Assembly: GCA_009176605.1 (NCBI GenBank) | Contig: SEYY01022038.1 | Coordinates: forward strand, 12,501-34,872 | DNA: 22,372 nucleotides | Source: Armadillidium nasatum | Taxonomy: Eukaryota > Arthropoda > Malacostraca > Isopoda > Armadillidiidae | Reading direction: 5' to 3' | Shown here: positions 1 through 12,187 of the stretch, one piece after another | Layout of the letters: each line of letters opens with the position of its first letter | How positions within the stretch are numbered: the stretch's first letter is position 1 | Position numbers and translations under genes: made by a program | Notes under the pieces: model-generated | Seen by the model: the letters and a program-made list of their open reading frames with translations, nothing else | Told to the model about the DNA's origin: nothing | Database searches by the model: none

Positions 1-44
1 ATTGTGGCGGGCACCACCTCACGAAAGTGGGAAAGGTGATAGTG

Positions 45-1398
<1,354 letters not shown>

Positions 1399-1531
1399 CA
1401 AATAACAAAGATAAATAATAACAAAGAAAACAAATAACAAGGAAGATAAATAATAACCAAGAATACAAATAACAAGGTAAATAATAACCAAGAATACAAA
1501 TAACAAGGAAGATAAATAATAACCAAGAATA
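1399..1531. repeat. Minisatellite, about 4 copies of 31-35 bp
   Basis: Four tandem copies start at 1399, 1431, 1466 and 1497, each beginning CAAATAACAAGG or a close variant and continuing with an ATAAATAATAACCAAGAATA-like half. Copies 2 and 4 are essentially identical; copy 3 lacks four bases (AAGA-type gap); copy 1 is the most diverged. Minus-strand open frames of repeated hydrophobic residues (1282-1567) come from this repetition and are not genes. Confidence 0.9.
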
Positions 1532-1581
1532 TTTCCTGTTTATTTTAGTATCTTTCAGTGACATCACTTCTTTTACATAAA

Positions 1582-1740
1582 CTACTGTAGCTCAAACGGT
1601 AGAGTGACTCACGTTCTTGAGGGCGCAGGTTCGATCCCACTTGGGGAACCTAGGTATATACTACTTAGAAAAGTTCCTCTCTTCGAATTGGGCAATGCCC
1701 GTGGGATGTGAACTTATTTTATGAGGAAAAAAATTCCTTG
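1582..1740 (+). mobile_element. tRNA-derived SINE-like sequence
   Basis: The 5' part has good RNA polymerase III internal promoter boxes: an A box TAGCTCAAACGGTAG at 1588-1602 and a B box GGTTCGATCCC at 1628-1638, spaced as in a tRNA. A D-arm (GCTC/GAGT) can be folded. The anticodon loop would have 6 bases and the T stem and acceptor do not pair properly, so this is not a working tRNA gene. About 90 bp of unrelated sequence follows and leads into an A-rich stretch near 1725-1731, which is the layout of a tRNA-headed SINE. No target-site duplication was identified. Confidence 0.5.
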
Positions 1741-1831
1741 TGTACCTTTCAAATTTCCGTGTTTAATTAAGCATGTATCTCTTTAAATTATGCTAACAAT
1801 TAGATATAAAGTTACAATCAGAATATTTAAA

Positions 1832-2130
1832 TTAGTTTCTTTTATGAGTAAGCAAATGCCTTTTTAAAGAATGTTTCCGATTACATTCAAATGTGCAATG
1901 AGAACATTTAAATAATTCAAAGCCATGCTCATCAACCATATGTAATTTTAAATTCCTCTTTTCATCACACTCGTAATTACAGATTGAACATTTAAATAAT
2001 TTTCCATTCTCATGATTCAAAATGTGTATTTTTAAATTACCTTTATTATTACATTCATAACTACAATGAGAACATTTAAATAATTTTTCATTCTCCATGA
2101 TTTAAAATGTGAATTTTTAAACTTCTTTTA
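1832..2130 (-). pseudogene. Out-of-frame 3' part of the zinc-finger array (last three fingers)
   Basis: This stretch continues the C2H2 array just upstream of it on the minus strand but in a different frame. It holds three complete fingers, with cores beginning CSHCSYEC, CSICNYEC and CSHCTFEC, and ends with a stop after LLTHKRN. The second linker has an extra residue (DEHGFELF instead of the usual HxNVKLF type). The N-terminal Met (2098) is fortuitous: it arises from the linker codons, which elsewhere read HGNEKLF. Two extra bases, near 2132 and near 2095, separate it from the main array. If real, these fingers are lost from the protein; if they are sequence errors, the gene continues to the stop at 1832. 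Confidence 0.8.
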
Positions 2131-3732
2131 TTAATTAGTTTCATAACTACAATCAGAACATCTAAATAATTTCTCATTTCCATGGTTTAAAATGTGTAAT
2201 CTTAAATTATTCTTATTATTACATTCATAAGTACAATGAGAACATTTAAATAATTTCTCATTTCCATGATTTAAAATGTGCCTTTTTAAATTACCTTTAT
2301 CATTACATTCAAAAGTACAATGAGAACATTTAAATAATTTTTTATTTTGATGTGTAAGCATGTGTCTTTTTAAGACAAATTTACGATCACATCCATAGGT
2401 GCACACAGAACATTTAAATAACTTTGTATCTGAATGCTTTAGCATGTGTCTTTTTAAGACGAATTTAAGATTACATTCAAAGTCACACTCGGAACATTTA
2501 AACAACTTTACACTTGAATGATTAAGCATGTGTCTTTTGAAGTTTTTTTTGTCATTACTTCCATAGGCACACTCGGAACATTTGAATAACTTTTCATCTG
2601 AATGGTTGAGTACATGTATTTTTAACGTATTTTTGTCATTACTTTCATAGGCACACTCGGAACATTTGAATAAATTTTCATCTGAATGGTTAAGAATATG
2701 TGTTTTTGAATGGTTAAGTATATGTTTTTTAAAGTATTTTTTATCATTGCTTTCATAGGTGCAGTAAGAACACTTGAATAACTTCACATCTGAATGGTTG
2801 AGTACATGTATTTTTAACGTATTTTTGTCATTACTTTCATAGGAACAGTAAGAACATTTAAATAACTTTACGTTTGCATGATTAAACACATGTATTTTTA
2901 ACTTATATTTGTCATTACATTCATAGGAACATTCAGAACATTTAAATAACTTCACACCTGAATGTTTAAGAAGGTGTATTTTGAAGTCCTCTTTTTTGTT
3001 ACATCCATAGCTGCAGTCAGAACATTTAAATAACTTTACATTTGAATGTTTAAGCATGTGTCTCTTAAAGTTACTTTTGTCATTACTTTCATAGGTACAG
3101 TCAGAACATTTTAATAGCTTGACATTTTCGTGTTTTGCCATGTGTACTTTTAAGCATCCTTTCTGATTACATTCATAGGAGCATTCAGAACATTTAAATA
3201 ATTTTACATTTGTGTGTGTAAGCTTGTGTATTTTTAAGTTTCCTTTCAGATTACATTCATAGGAACAGTCAGAACATTTAAATAATTTTACATCTGCATG
3301 TGTAAGCATGTGCGTTTTTAAACTTATTTTATTACTACATTCATAGGAGCAGTCAGAACATTTAAATAATTTAACATTTGCATGTGTAAGCATGTGTCTT
3401 TTTAAGTTTGATTTCTGAATACATTCATAGGAACAGTCAGAACATTTAAATAATTTTACATTGCTATGGGTAAGAAGATGAGCTTTTAAATTTGTTTTGT
3501 GATTAGACTCATAACTACAATGTTCACATTTCAACATTCTTTTATGGGAGTTCAAATGACTTTTTAACTCATCATTACTTTCAAAATTTAAATTACAAAC
3601 TTTGCAACTAAGTGTTTGGCAATGATTTTTCTTAACCCTTCGTTCAGGCTTTCCTGCTGACGTCTGAGGTCTTCTCGAAGTCCTTTTCACTTCGGAGCAG
3701 TTTCCTTCTTCGCCAGTATCACAAATAACTCT
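2131..3732 (-). CDS. Poly-C2H2 zinc-finger protein, exon 3 (finger exon)
   Basis: This is the large coding exon of a probable nuclear DNA-binding zinc-finger protein. A 3' splice site (TTTTACAG, exon starting at 3732) opens the exon in phase 0. The exon begins with a basic stretch (near RRPQTSAGKPERRVKK), followed by 17 complete C2H2 fingers of C-x2-C-x12-H-x3-H form and an eighteenth that runs into TAA. The finger unit is 28 residues, and the linker is of the HxNVKLFKC type instead of the common TGEKP. Fingers 10 and 12 are nearly the same at nucleotide level, and the linker after finger 11 contains an 8-residue duplication (HILNHSKTHILNHS). The DNA target cannot be inferred. The stop at 2131-2133 follows an apparent one-base insertion, and at least three more fingers lie downstream in another frame. 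I started the exon at the splice site because no ATG lies near its start. Confidence 0.85.
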   Translation of the reverse strand, partial: RVICDTGEEGNCSEVKRTSRRPQTSAGKPERRVKKNHCQTLSCKVCNLNFESNDELKSHLNSHKRMLKCEHCSYESNHKTNLKAHLLTHSNVKLFKCSDCSYECIQKSNLKRHMLTHANVKLFKCSDCSYECSNKISLKTHMLTHADVKLFKCSDCSYECNLKGNLKIHKLTHTNVKLFKCSECSYECNQKGCLKVHMAKHENVKLLKCSDCTYESNDKSNFKRHMLKHSNVKLFKCSDCSYGCNKKEDFKIHLLKHSGVKLFKCSECSYECNDKYKLKIHVFNHANVKLFKCSYCSYESNDKNTLKIHVLNHSDVKLFKCSYCTYESNDKKYFKKHILNHSKTHILNHSDENLFKCSECAYESNDKNTLKIHVLNHSDEKLFKCSECAYGSNDKKNFKRHMLNHSSVKLFKCSECDFECNLKFVLKRHMLKHSDTKLFKCSVCTYGCDRKFVLKRHMLTHQNKKLFKCSHCTFECNDKGNLKRHILNHGNEKLFKCSHCTYECNNKNNLRLHILNHGNEKLFRCSDCSYETN

Positions 3733-3929
3733 CTGTAAAATTAATTAACCTTTTTTGAGTTGTCTTTAGATAAAAAAAATAAAAAATAAAATCTCTTTTA
3801 AAAAATACTTTTGTTGTCAATATTTTTAATTTCAAATTTAAAAAATCCATAAAATTTACAAGCTTAAGTGGGCCAACCTACTCAAATTTTTCGTTTTTGT
3901 TGGATATTTTAATGAAACAAGGCAACTAC

Positions 3930-4075
<146 letters not shown>

Positions 4076-4103
4076 GAAAAGACCAGAGGTCTACTAATTT
4101 CCA

Positions 4104-4480
4104 CTAGAGCTGGGGAAACATCAATTTATCAATTAAAGGCCGACGTGTCCCGATACAAAGTTTCAAGGTATATAAATCAAAAGAAGTTGGAAAAATAGAT
4201 AAAGGGAGTGTGTTCCATTCTTTACCTCTAGAGTACATGAAAGATTGTGTAGAGCAGTTAAGTCTAGGGTAGGAGAGTTGGACAGATAAAGGATGAGGCT
4301 GTAAAAAGGTGTGTCGCATGAGCCCTTCTCAATGAAGGATGAGTGACTGGAGAGTTCTGTTAAGCAGTGCCTGTTATAATAGTGATAATATGGAGAGTGA
4401 CGTAACATTTTTAAGGGTAGAATGAGATTGTGGAGCTAATGGTGAAAAGCCCTAGATTTCACAAGACAAATATATGAAAG
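4104..4480 (-). mobile_element. LINE fragment: C-terminal end of a Jockey/CR1-like reverse transcriptase
   Basis: Two minus-strand frames (4104-4319 and 4163-4408), joined by small shifts, resemble the tail of Jockey/CR1-type LINE reverse transcriptases. The recognisable parts are YYNRHCLTELSS, then a block containing QLSYPRLNCSTQSF, then KEWNTLPLSIFP followed by SFDLYTLK. These match the family pattern of a conserved Pro-Arg block, a Trp-Asn-x-Leu-Pro block and an FP-x-x-x-x-L-x-x-x-K end. Further upstream (to about 4480) frames give LAPQSHSTLKNVTSLSI, which fits the 'LSHRRKVASL' part of the same family. Stops and shifts make it non-coding. It shares strand and order with the endonuclease fragment at 5290-5750. 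Confidence 0.7.
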
Positions 4481-4685
4481 GAACCGCCCATGATGTGTAG
4501 TTTACTCCATGAAGGAGTTATTATAAAGTAGAAATGTGATCTTTAAAAGAAAGATCACGAAAAAAAAAAGATGCACCAAGAATATTCGGGAGAGACGAAG
4601 GTTTGAATTGTGTGCTTTATATATTAGTAGTTGTGTGGAAGGATGTGTCGAATAGAAAGATGAAGGAAGTGAGTTTTTTAAGGAA

Positions 4686-5130
4686 TTGGAAATTGCCATG
4701 TTTTCTCTGCCCCAACTTGAAATACAAAAAAAATCACAGGTTTCCTGCTCAAAGGCCACCCTCTTTGCATCAATAACTGCTGTTGGAAGGAGTATTTTTC
4801 AGATACTTAAACAGGAACAAAAGTATTTTCACGGATTTCTAAACTTCATTTATTCATATAAATTATTATTTAACTCATATTAATTAGTGATATCAATTTA
4901 TTTATTGTATTTAAAATTTTCACTGGTATTACTGGAGAATATGTCAATCTTTTTGAATGTGATTTTGATATTTAAATGCATCATTCTTATTATAAATTTA
5001 TCAAATATAGTTTGTGTTTCTTGAATTCAACATGCTGCTGGAAGGTACTTTCAAAGCATTTGCAAAAGGTGTTCAAGGAAATTCAAGCAGGTAAAGCTTT
5101 AAATGAAAATCTTTCTCCTTCGAAGGTAAG
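4686..5130 (+). other. Candidate plus-strand exon-like segments, not recognised
   Basis: Two short plus-strand stretches look protein-like but match nothing I recognise. The first, about 4686-4834, reads through LPQLEIQKKSQVSCSKATLF and on to GRSIFQILKQEQKYF. The second, about 5030-5125, encodes an amphipathic stretch (WKVLSKHLQKVFKEIQ) and ends at AAG|GTAAGA, a good 5' splice site. Both contain a TGCTG(T/C)TGGAAGG block and may be related. They lie in intron 2 of the opposite-strand zinc-finger gene, between two LINE fragments, so they could be exons of a nested gene, a gene fragment or chance. No complete gene can be drawn. Confidence 0.2.
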
Positions 5131-5289
5131 AATATTTAAATATTGTATTTATTATTTACTCTAAGTCAAATTCTACAAATTCACTAATGTTTGATTACTA
5201 CTAGTGCAAGCTTAATAACTCTGAATTGTTTTGGGATTCTTCAGCAAAAATTCTAAAACTTTATAGGAATTTTATCTGTAAACCTTCTA

Positions 5290-5750
5290 TCTTTTCTATC
5301 AGGAGCTCTTGACTTGAAAAGTTGAAAATACAAAACAAGATACAAAGATAAGATGATCAAATGAACTCAGAGGAGGAAAAGTTTAAATATTGCAAGGAGA
5401 AAGTTCAAAGGAAAACACAAGGTCAAGTATGTTGGAATCTTCCCCAAGATACGAGTAGGGAGTTCACCAACTGCTGAAAGGTTGTTAAGAAACAAAAATG
5501 GTAGGAGAGCTCACCAGATTTATCATGAGAACAAGAGGAAAGCCACTGGTGTTAGTGAACACTGAAATACCCCAAAATGATGACTTCTGAGAAAAGAGAG
5601 AAAGCCATGCTTTATTTTGAAGTTTAGATGGCCAAAGTTTTTTGATAATCAGTAGAATTAGGTGATGAATTAGTTGTAGATTGGCAAGAGAGCCTAAGCT
5701 ATTAAAAAGAAAACTCAAATACATCCAAATTAGAAACACAAGAACAGATA
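5290..5750 (-). mobile_element. LINE fragment: apurinic-like endonuclease domain
   Basis: The minus-strand frames, with several shifts and stops, carry landmarks of the LINE endonuclease (exonuclease-endonuclease-phosphatase fold) in order: VIILGYFSVH at about 5551-5580 (family form LGDFNVH, here with the catalytic Asp changed to Tyr), then GELSYHF, then QLVNSPTRI, then NILDLVFSFE, then LSSFDHLIFV near 5340-5370 (the SDH block). This order matches Jockey/CR1-like LINEs. The catalytic change, stops and frameshifts show it is dead. With the RT fragment at 4104-4480 on the same strand it is probably one LINE with most of its reverse transcriptase deleted. Confidence 0.65.
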
Positions 5751-5755
5751 ACATC

Positions 5756-5902
<147 letters not shown>

Positions 5903-6023
5903 GAAATATCCAACTTTAATTAAAAATTGAGGTTAGTGACAGAAAACAGTAGGGTGAAAATAAACTGGGATTAATATGAAAACTTTTAAATACTCCATTC
6001 AATGATAAACTACTTATACATAC

Positions 6024-6178
6024 CTGATTTTCATCTACTACAGAACTTGGCTCAACAAGTTCATCAATCATGGAATCTTCTTCAATACCTAAAAATTCAT
6101 CATTCGCTTCAACAATATCAAAAGGCTCGTCTTTCACTTCAATCTCTCCTTTGATATTGATGTTTGCAAGGAAATTTC
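6024..6178 (-). CDS. Zinc-finger protein, exon 2 (acidic KDEP exon)
   Basis: This minus-strand exon is bounded by a 3' splice site (TTTTGAACAG, exon from 6178) and a 5' splice site (CAG|GTATGT, exon to 6024). It encodes an acidic stretch including EIEVKDEPFDIV, DEFLGIEEDSMIDEL and VEPSSVVDENQ. VKDE fits the SUMO-attachment consensus (hydrophobic-Lys-x-Glu). Short acidic KDEP exons ahead of the finger exon are common in insect poly-zinc-finger genes. The 5' splice site is in phase 0 and fits exon 3. The exon is 155 bp, one short of a multiple of three; the phase-0 frame entering from exon 1 (EISLQTS) must shift by one near 6150 to reach the KDEP frame. This is a real lesion, a sequence error or a misplaced splice site. 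Confidence 0.65.
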
Positions 6179-6216
6179 CTGTTCAAAATATTTTAAAAAC
6201 TCAATACTTTTCAAAA

Positions 6217-6217
6217 C

Positions 6218-6257
<40 letters not shown>
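6217..6257. repeat. (TAA)n microsatellite, 41 bp
   Basis: About 13 TAA units in intron 1 of the zinc-finger gene, about 40 bp upstream (minus-strand sense) of the exon 2 splice acceptor. Confidence 0.95.
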
Positions 6258-6258
<1 letters not shown>

Positions 6259-6678
6259 TTATTTCAGATTAAGTATTAAAAAACAAAGGTGAATTTACTG
6301 ATCCAAGTTTAAGATGTGGAAATTATTAATATTGAAGCAAGGATATTAATACCTTACAAATAAATATGAAAGTAATATCCCTAAGGGATTTTTGTGTTAG
6401 TTTACTCCATTATATCACTTTGATTTTAATGGCTTTAAAGTTAGAAATTAAAAAAAAATTTTATAAAACTTTAATTTAAAAAAAAAATATAATATTTGAT
6501 AAAAAGGAAAACTGAATATTTTTATGTTTAACAAACCTTTTTAACCTTTGTCATACCAATAATAGTTTTTATCATTCAAATCACAATAACATTAAGAGAT
6601 AAATAAATGTATTTGTAATTTCTATAATATGTCAATAATCTTTAGCACTATAAATCAATTAATAATAATTTTTCATAC

Positions 6679-6789
6679 CTGAAGTTCATCATTTCTTAAA
6701 ACTTGATCTAAGCAATGGGTCATCTTTCTATCATCTTCGGTAAATTCTAAAATCTCATCCTTAATTTCAGTTTCATGCTTGAAATCCAT
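6679..6789 (-). CDS. Zinc-finger protein, exon 1 (start codon)
   Basis: A 37-codon minus-strand open frame starts at ATG 6789-6787 (MDFKHETEIKDEILEF) and ends exactly at CTTCAG|GTATGA in phase 0. IKDE is a SUMO-consensus site of the kind repeated in exon 2. The remaining residues (EDDRKMTHCLDQVLRNDELQ) are acidic and predicted helical. The ATG, the clean 5' splice site and the KDE motif make this the likely first coding exon of the gene whose fingers lie at 2131-3732; intron 1 is about 500 bp and intron 2 about 2.29 kb. It is too short for a standard ORF cut-off. I see no clear promoter upstream; a further non-coding 5' exon is possible. Confidence 0.65.
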
Positions 6790-8225
<1,436 letters not shown>

Positions 8226-8699
8226 ACCGACAGGGGCTGGAATTTTGCCGGGGCCAGGGTCTCCCAAATTTGGCAGGGGTTGCCTAAAATTTGTAAAGCA
8301 GTCAAGAGCACTGAAATATTAGCTTAAAAAATTAGATATAAATTTAATTGAGGTTTAATTAATTATAAGGAAGGAGAAGAATAGCCAACATTTACTTAAA
8401 TTAATGATTATATGGATTTTCTATAAAAAAAAAAAAAAAAATCGGAAAATTACTGATTTATATAAAAGTTTTTTAAAAAAAAGTACAAAAAAATTTTTTT
8501 TTTGATTCACAATAGTGATTCAATAGGTTTACCTAGGTAAGACCCTAAGGTAAAGTTTGAAAAAATGTAAGATATAAAATTATCAATATAACCTGTATTT
8601 ATACATATTGTCTATTTTATTGCTATGTATCAAACTTGTATCATTTAGCTACATTATTTCAAAATTATTATTTTGTTTATCCTTTTAGTCACAGTCACT

Positions 8700-8984
8700 A
8701 TGGAAAAAAGATCAGCTTCAGCAGTATGGGAGTACTTTACAATGTTTCAGTATAGGCTCAAAATAGCTAAATGCAACATCTGCTGCCAGGAAATTAGAAA
8801 ATGACCGACGGGTGCCCCGAGTAAAAATTTTTCAACCAAATCTTTATGGGGGTATCTAAAATCAAAACACAAAGATGAACATTCATTAACAGAAAAGGAG
8901 TGGTCAAAAGAAACAGTAAAGAGAAAGAAAATATTGAAAAAAAAAGAAGAAAAAAATATTAATTTTCTTATATTTTATTTATAA
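8700..8984 (+). pseudogene. BED zinc-finger exon of a hAT transposase (nonsense-mutated)
   Basis: The frame from ATG 8700 gives a BED finger: SASAVWEYF, then CNIC, then STKSLWGYLKSKHKDEH, i.e. aromatic residues, Cys-x2-Cys and a His-x3-His end as in the BED family. The frame is interrupted once by TGA at 8802-8804, just after the CNICCQEIRK block, and then continues in the same frame to TAA at 8982. Upstream, TTATCCTTTTAG at about 8678-8689 resembles a 3' splice site, so this was probably a downstream exon. BED fingers bind DNA, in transposases usually near the transposon ends. Nothing of the catalytic core follows. The nonsense codon and missing core make it inactive. Confidence 0.65.
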
Positions 8985-9612
8985 TTTTCTTAAAAATTTA
9001 ACTGAGCTGAAATTTTCAAAGTATATGCATTTTTCCCAAAGTTCGAAGATGATTTCAAGAATTTTCTGAGTCTATAACGGTTTGAAAATTATTTGGATCC
9101 AAAGTTCAAAAAAAATGAATAGTGGGTTCAAACCACTGGTTCACATAAGCTGAAAATTTAACTGAATAACCTTACCCTTAATTTCTTGTAATACTTGGAA
9201 CAGATTTTTGATATCACATCCAAAAAAAAAAAAGTTATAAGCACTTGAAAAAACATTCACAAAAATTATACCCTTTTGGAGAAAATTTTTTTTTTAAAAA
9301 TGCTACCAAAGTTTACTGCTACCTACTAATTTCTTAATTTTTGGATATTGTTTAGAGGAGGGACAGGGCTATAACGTATTTAACATTATTAAATACTATT
9401 TATTTGACATTATTAAATACTATTTATTTGACGTAAGATATAGCCTCTCAAGCTTTAGGAATTTTTGAAAGTTGGTAAAAAATTGGACCTTTTTTGAGAG
9501 GCTATACTCGAAACCAACGAATTGTATTTAATACAGTATAGAGCAATTTGAATCCCCATCTCTCCTCTATACACCCACCAAAAATAAGAAATTTTATAGT
9601 TATATATATATA
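8985..9612. other. Non-coding interior of the hAT-like element
   Basis: No protein family was recognised. It holds a 24-bp tandem duplication (ATTATTAAATACTATTTATT plus TGAC, twice, around 9385-9432) and an inverted repeat: ATAGCCTCTCAA at 9440-9451 pairs with TTGAGAGGCTAT at 9494-9505 across a 42-base loop. Confidence 0.55.
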
Positions 9613-9626
9613 TTTTTTTTTTTTTG

Positions 9627-9713
<87 letters not shown>
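9613..9713. repeat. T13-G-A32-T55 homopolymer palindrome
   Basis: T13 (9613-9625), one G (9626), A32 (9627-9658), then T55 (9659-9713). The A32/T32 centre is perfectly self-complementary. It could be two poly(A)-type tails joined head to head or an assembly or replication artefact. Confidence 0.9.
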
Positions 9714-9717
<4 letters not shown>

Positions 9718-10057
9718 CTCTGGGAACAAAAAATTATTAGAAGTTTTTGTAGCTAATAGAATTCTGAATATACAGTTCAAATTTCAGGCATTCTAAAAAA
9801 GTAGTTTTGGCCGAGTAATTATTTGAATAAGGGTCAAATTTAAAAAAAAAAAAAAATACTCAAAAACGATAGAAATGGCCTTTTCTTATCGGGGAAAAAA
9901 GCTATATATCTGAAAATATCAAAAAAATCGGCTGAAAATTTTTAAAAAATTTGAAACTGGAATGTCCCCTTAATAAGTATAATTTGCTTAATCTTGGGAG
10001 ATAAACCCTGGTTTTTCCTGGTTTTTAGCCAGGGCCAGGACTAGGGCCTCAGTCGGT

Positions 10058-10499
<442 letters not shown>

Positions 10500-11235
10500 G
10501 GTATTACGACACAACTTATAAGTCCTTCTTATATTAGACTGTTTCTTAATTTAAACTAGGATTGCGTTGTGTCTTTTCGTAATTTAAACCAAGACGACGT
10601 TACTTTAGTTCAAATGTGTGCTTAAAAATAATTAAATAAACTTACTTCCGTTACTTAGTTGTTTTCATTACCTTAATTCAATCTAATAAATTTTAATTTA
10701 CCTTGTTTTATTTCCTGTAGCTATCAATTATATTCTTTTGTTTGTCTTTATTGTTTGACCTATTATTATTTTATATTTTAATTATACATTAATAGCTTCT
10801 TAAGTTACGATGTAATTGACTCTATAGATAGATACCCTTTGATGATCTCTCAAATCGATAATTAAACAGAACGATCGAAAACTAAAAATATCTTCAAAAT
10901 ACCAGGTTACAATTACTTAAAATTAACTAAAATGTTTAAGATTATATACGTATTCCAAAATTGTTTGGCTAATATTGTGATATAATGCTATCAAAATATT
11001 CAAAAGGTTAAACAAAGCTTAACGTCAATGCTCAAAGAACCCAACGAAACTTAATGGCGAAATTCTTAAGTTGATTACAATGGTATTTTAATTTAATTAA
11101 TTTAAATTAAAATTGTTCAACTTGTTCAATAAACTAAATGTAATAAGTGGAAAACTATGTCAAAGTTGCTCTCGTATAAACTAATTAAGCTGGGTTAACT
11201 GATCAATCAAAACAAAAGATTTCGAAAATTTAATT

Positions 11236-11279
11236 AAAAGATCGTATATTGTAAATTAAAAGATCGTATATTGTAAATT
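11236..11279 (-). repeat. 22-bp tandem duplication in the 3' LTR
   Basis: AAAAGATCGTATATTGTAAA plus TT occurs twice in a row, starting at 11236 and 11258. Both copies are also present in the 5' LTR near 20844-20887. Confidence 0.9.
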
Positions 11280-11529
11280 ATTTCAAAGTATTTCAATATA
11301 AACTGATTTCAGTTCACTGAACTTTCACAACAATCCTCCAATATAGAAAAACGTAGTTGGTAAATTACTATCTATGTCACAAAGTGTTTAAATTAATTCA
11401 AAATATTGTTTACGAGTCTAGTACGGCAATAAAGGATTCACTAAAAACAAACAAAAACTTCTGTCTATCTATAATAAATAGTTTCAATATTTATTCCAAA
11501 TCTTATTAAAAATAAAATTTTAATATACA

Positions 11530-11724
11530 AGTAACTAGTTTATAATTTACATTCAATAATAATTCATAAAAGATTCGCTTTCTTATGCTTATTTAGTAAC
11601 TAGTTTATAATTTACATTCAATAGTAATTCATAAAAGATTCGCTTTCTTATGCTTATTTAGTAACTAGTTTATAATTTACATTCAATAGTAATTCACAAA
11701 AGATTCGCTTTCTTATGCTTATTT
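11530..11724 (-). repeat. 65-bp tandem repeat, 3 copies (3' LTR)
   Basis: Units start at 11530, 11595 and 11660 with AGTAACTAGTTTATAATTTA and end near ATGCTTATTT. The minus strand of each contains TTATAAAC, a TATA-like string, but no evidence ties it to initiation. Confidence 0.93.
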
Positions 11725-11804
11725 ATTAAAGTTCTTTTAATTCATGTCTGGTTATAATTTGTTATAATTTTTTCCAATTAGCCAAAAATCGTAATCGTAG
11801 TAAT

Positions 11805-12187
11805 ATAATTCAAATTAGAGCTAACGCTCTGCGGAATCATAAGATAGTTCTGATTAAGTTCTGATATCAATAATAAAATTCTAAAATTAGAACTAAAGTT
11901 CTGCGAGAATTTTATGTTTAAATCAATTTCTAAGTTCAGACATCGATAGTAAAATTCTAAAATTAGAACTAATGTTCTGCGAGAATTTTAAGTTTCAATC
12001 AACTTCTAAGTTCAGACATCGAGAGTAAAATTCTAAAATTAGAACTAATGTTCTGCGAGAATCTTAAGTTTAAACAAATTTCAAAGTTGATATCGATTGT
12101 AAAATTCTAATATTAGAACTAATGTTCTGCGAGAATTCTAAGTTTAAATCAATTTCAAAATTCAGATATCGATAATAAAATTTTATA
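11805..12187 (-). repeat. ~76-bp tandem repeat, 5 copies with a conserved dyad (3' LTR)
   Basis: Five copies with a 72-76-bp period. Each has a short inverted repeat at the same place: AGAGCTAACGCTCT (11817), AGAACTAAAGTTCT (11889) and AGAACTAATGTTCT (11965, 12041, 12115). The half-sites change together, keeping the dyad. This suggests a dimeric-protein binding array (enhancer or insulator); the function is inference. Confidence 0.88.

Noticed and set aside
1582..1655. Functional tRNA gene
   Set aside because: The anticodon loop would have six bases, and the T stem and acceptor do not pair; only the promoter boxes are good.
9548..9796. Plus-strand ORF of Lys and Phe runs
   Set aside because: It runs straight through the A32/T55 homopolymers.
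11085..11113. 29-bp near-palindrome (12-bp arms) in the LTR as a regulatory operator
   Set aside because: It is made only of A and T in an AT-rich LTR, so chance is a sufficient explanation.
11805..12187. CRISPR-like array in the LTR
   Set aside because: The units are contiguous 72-76-bp tandem repeats with no unique spacers, in a eukaryotic LTR.
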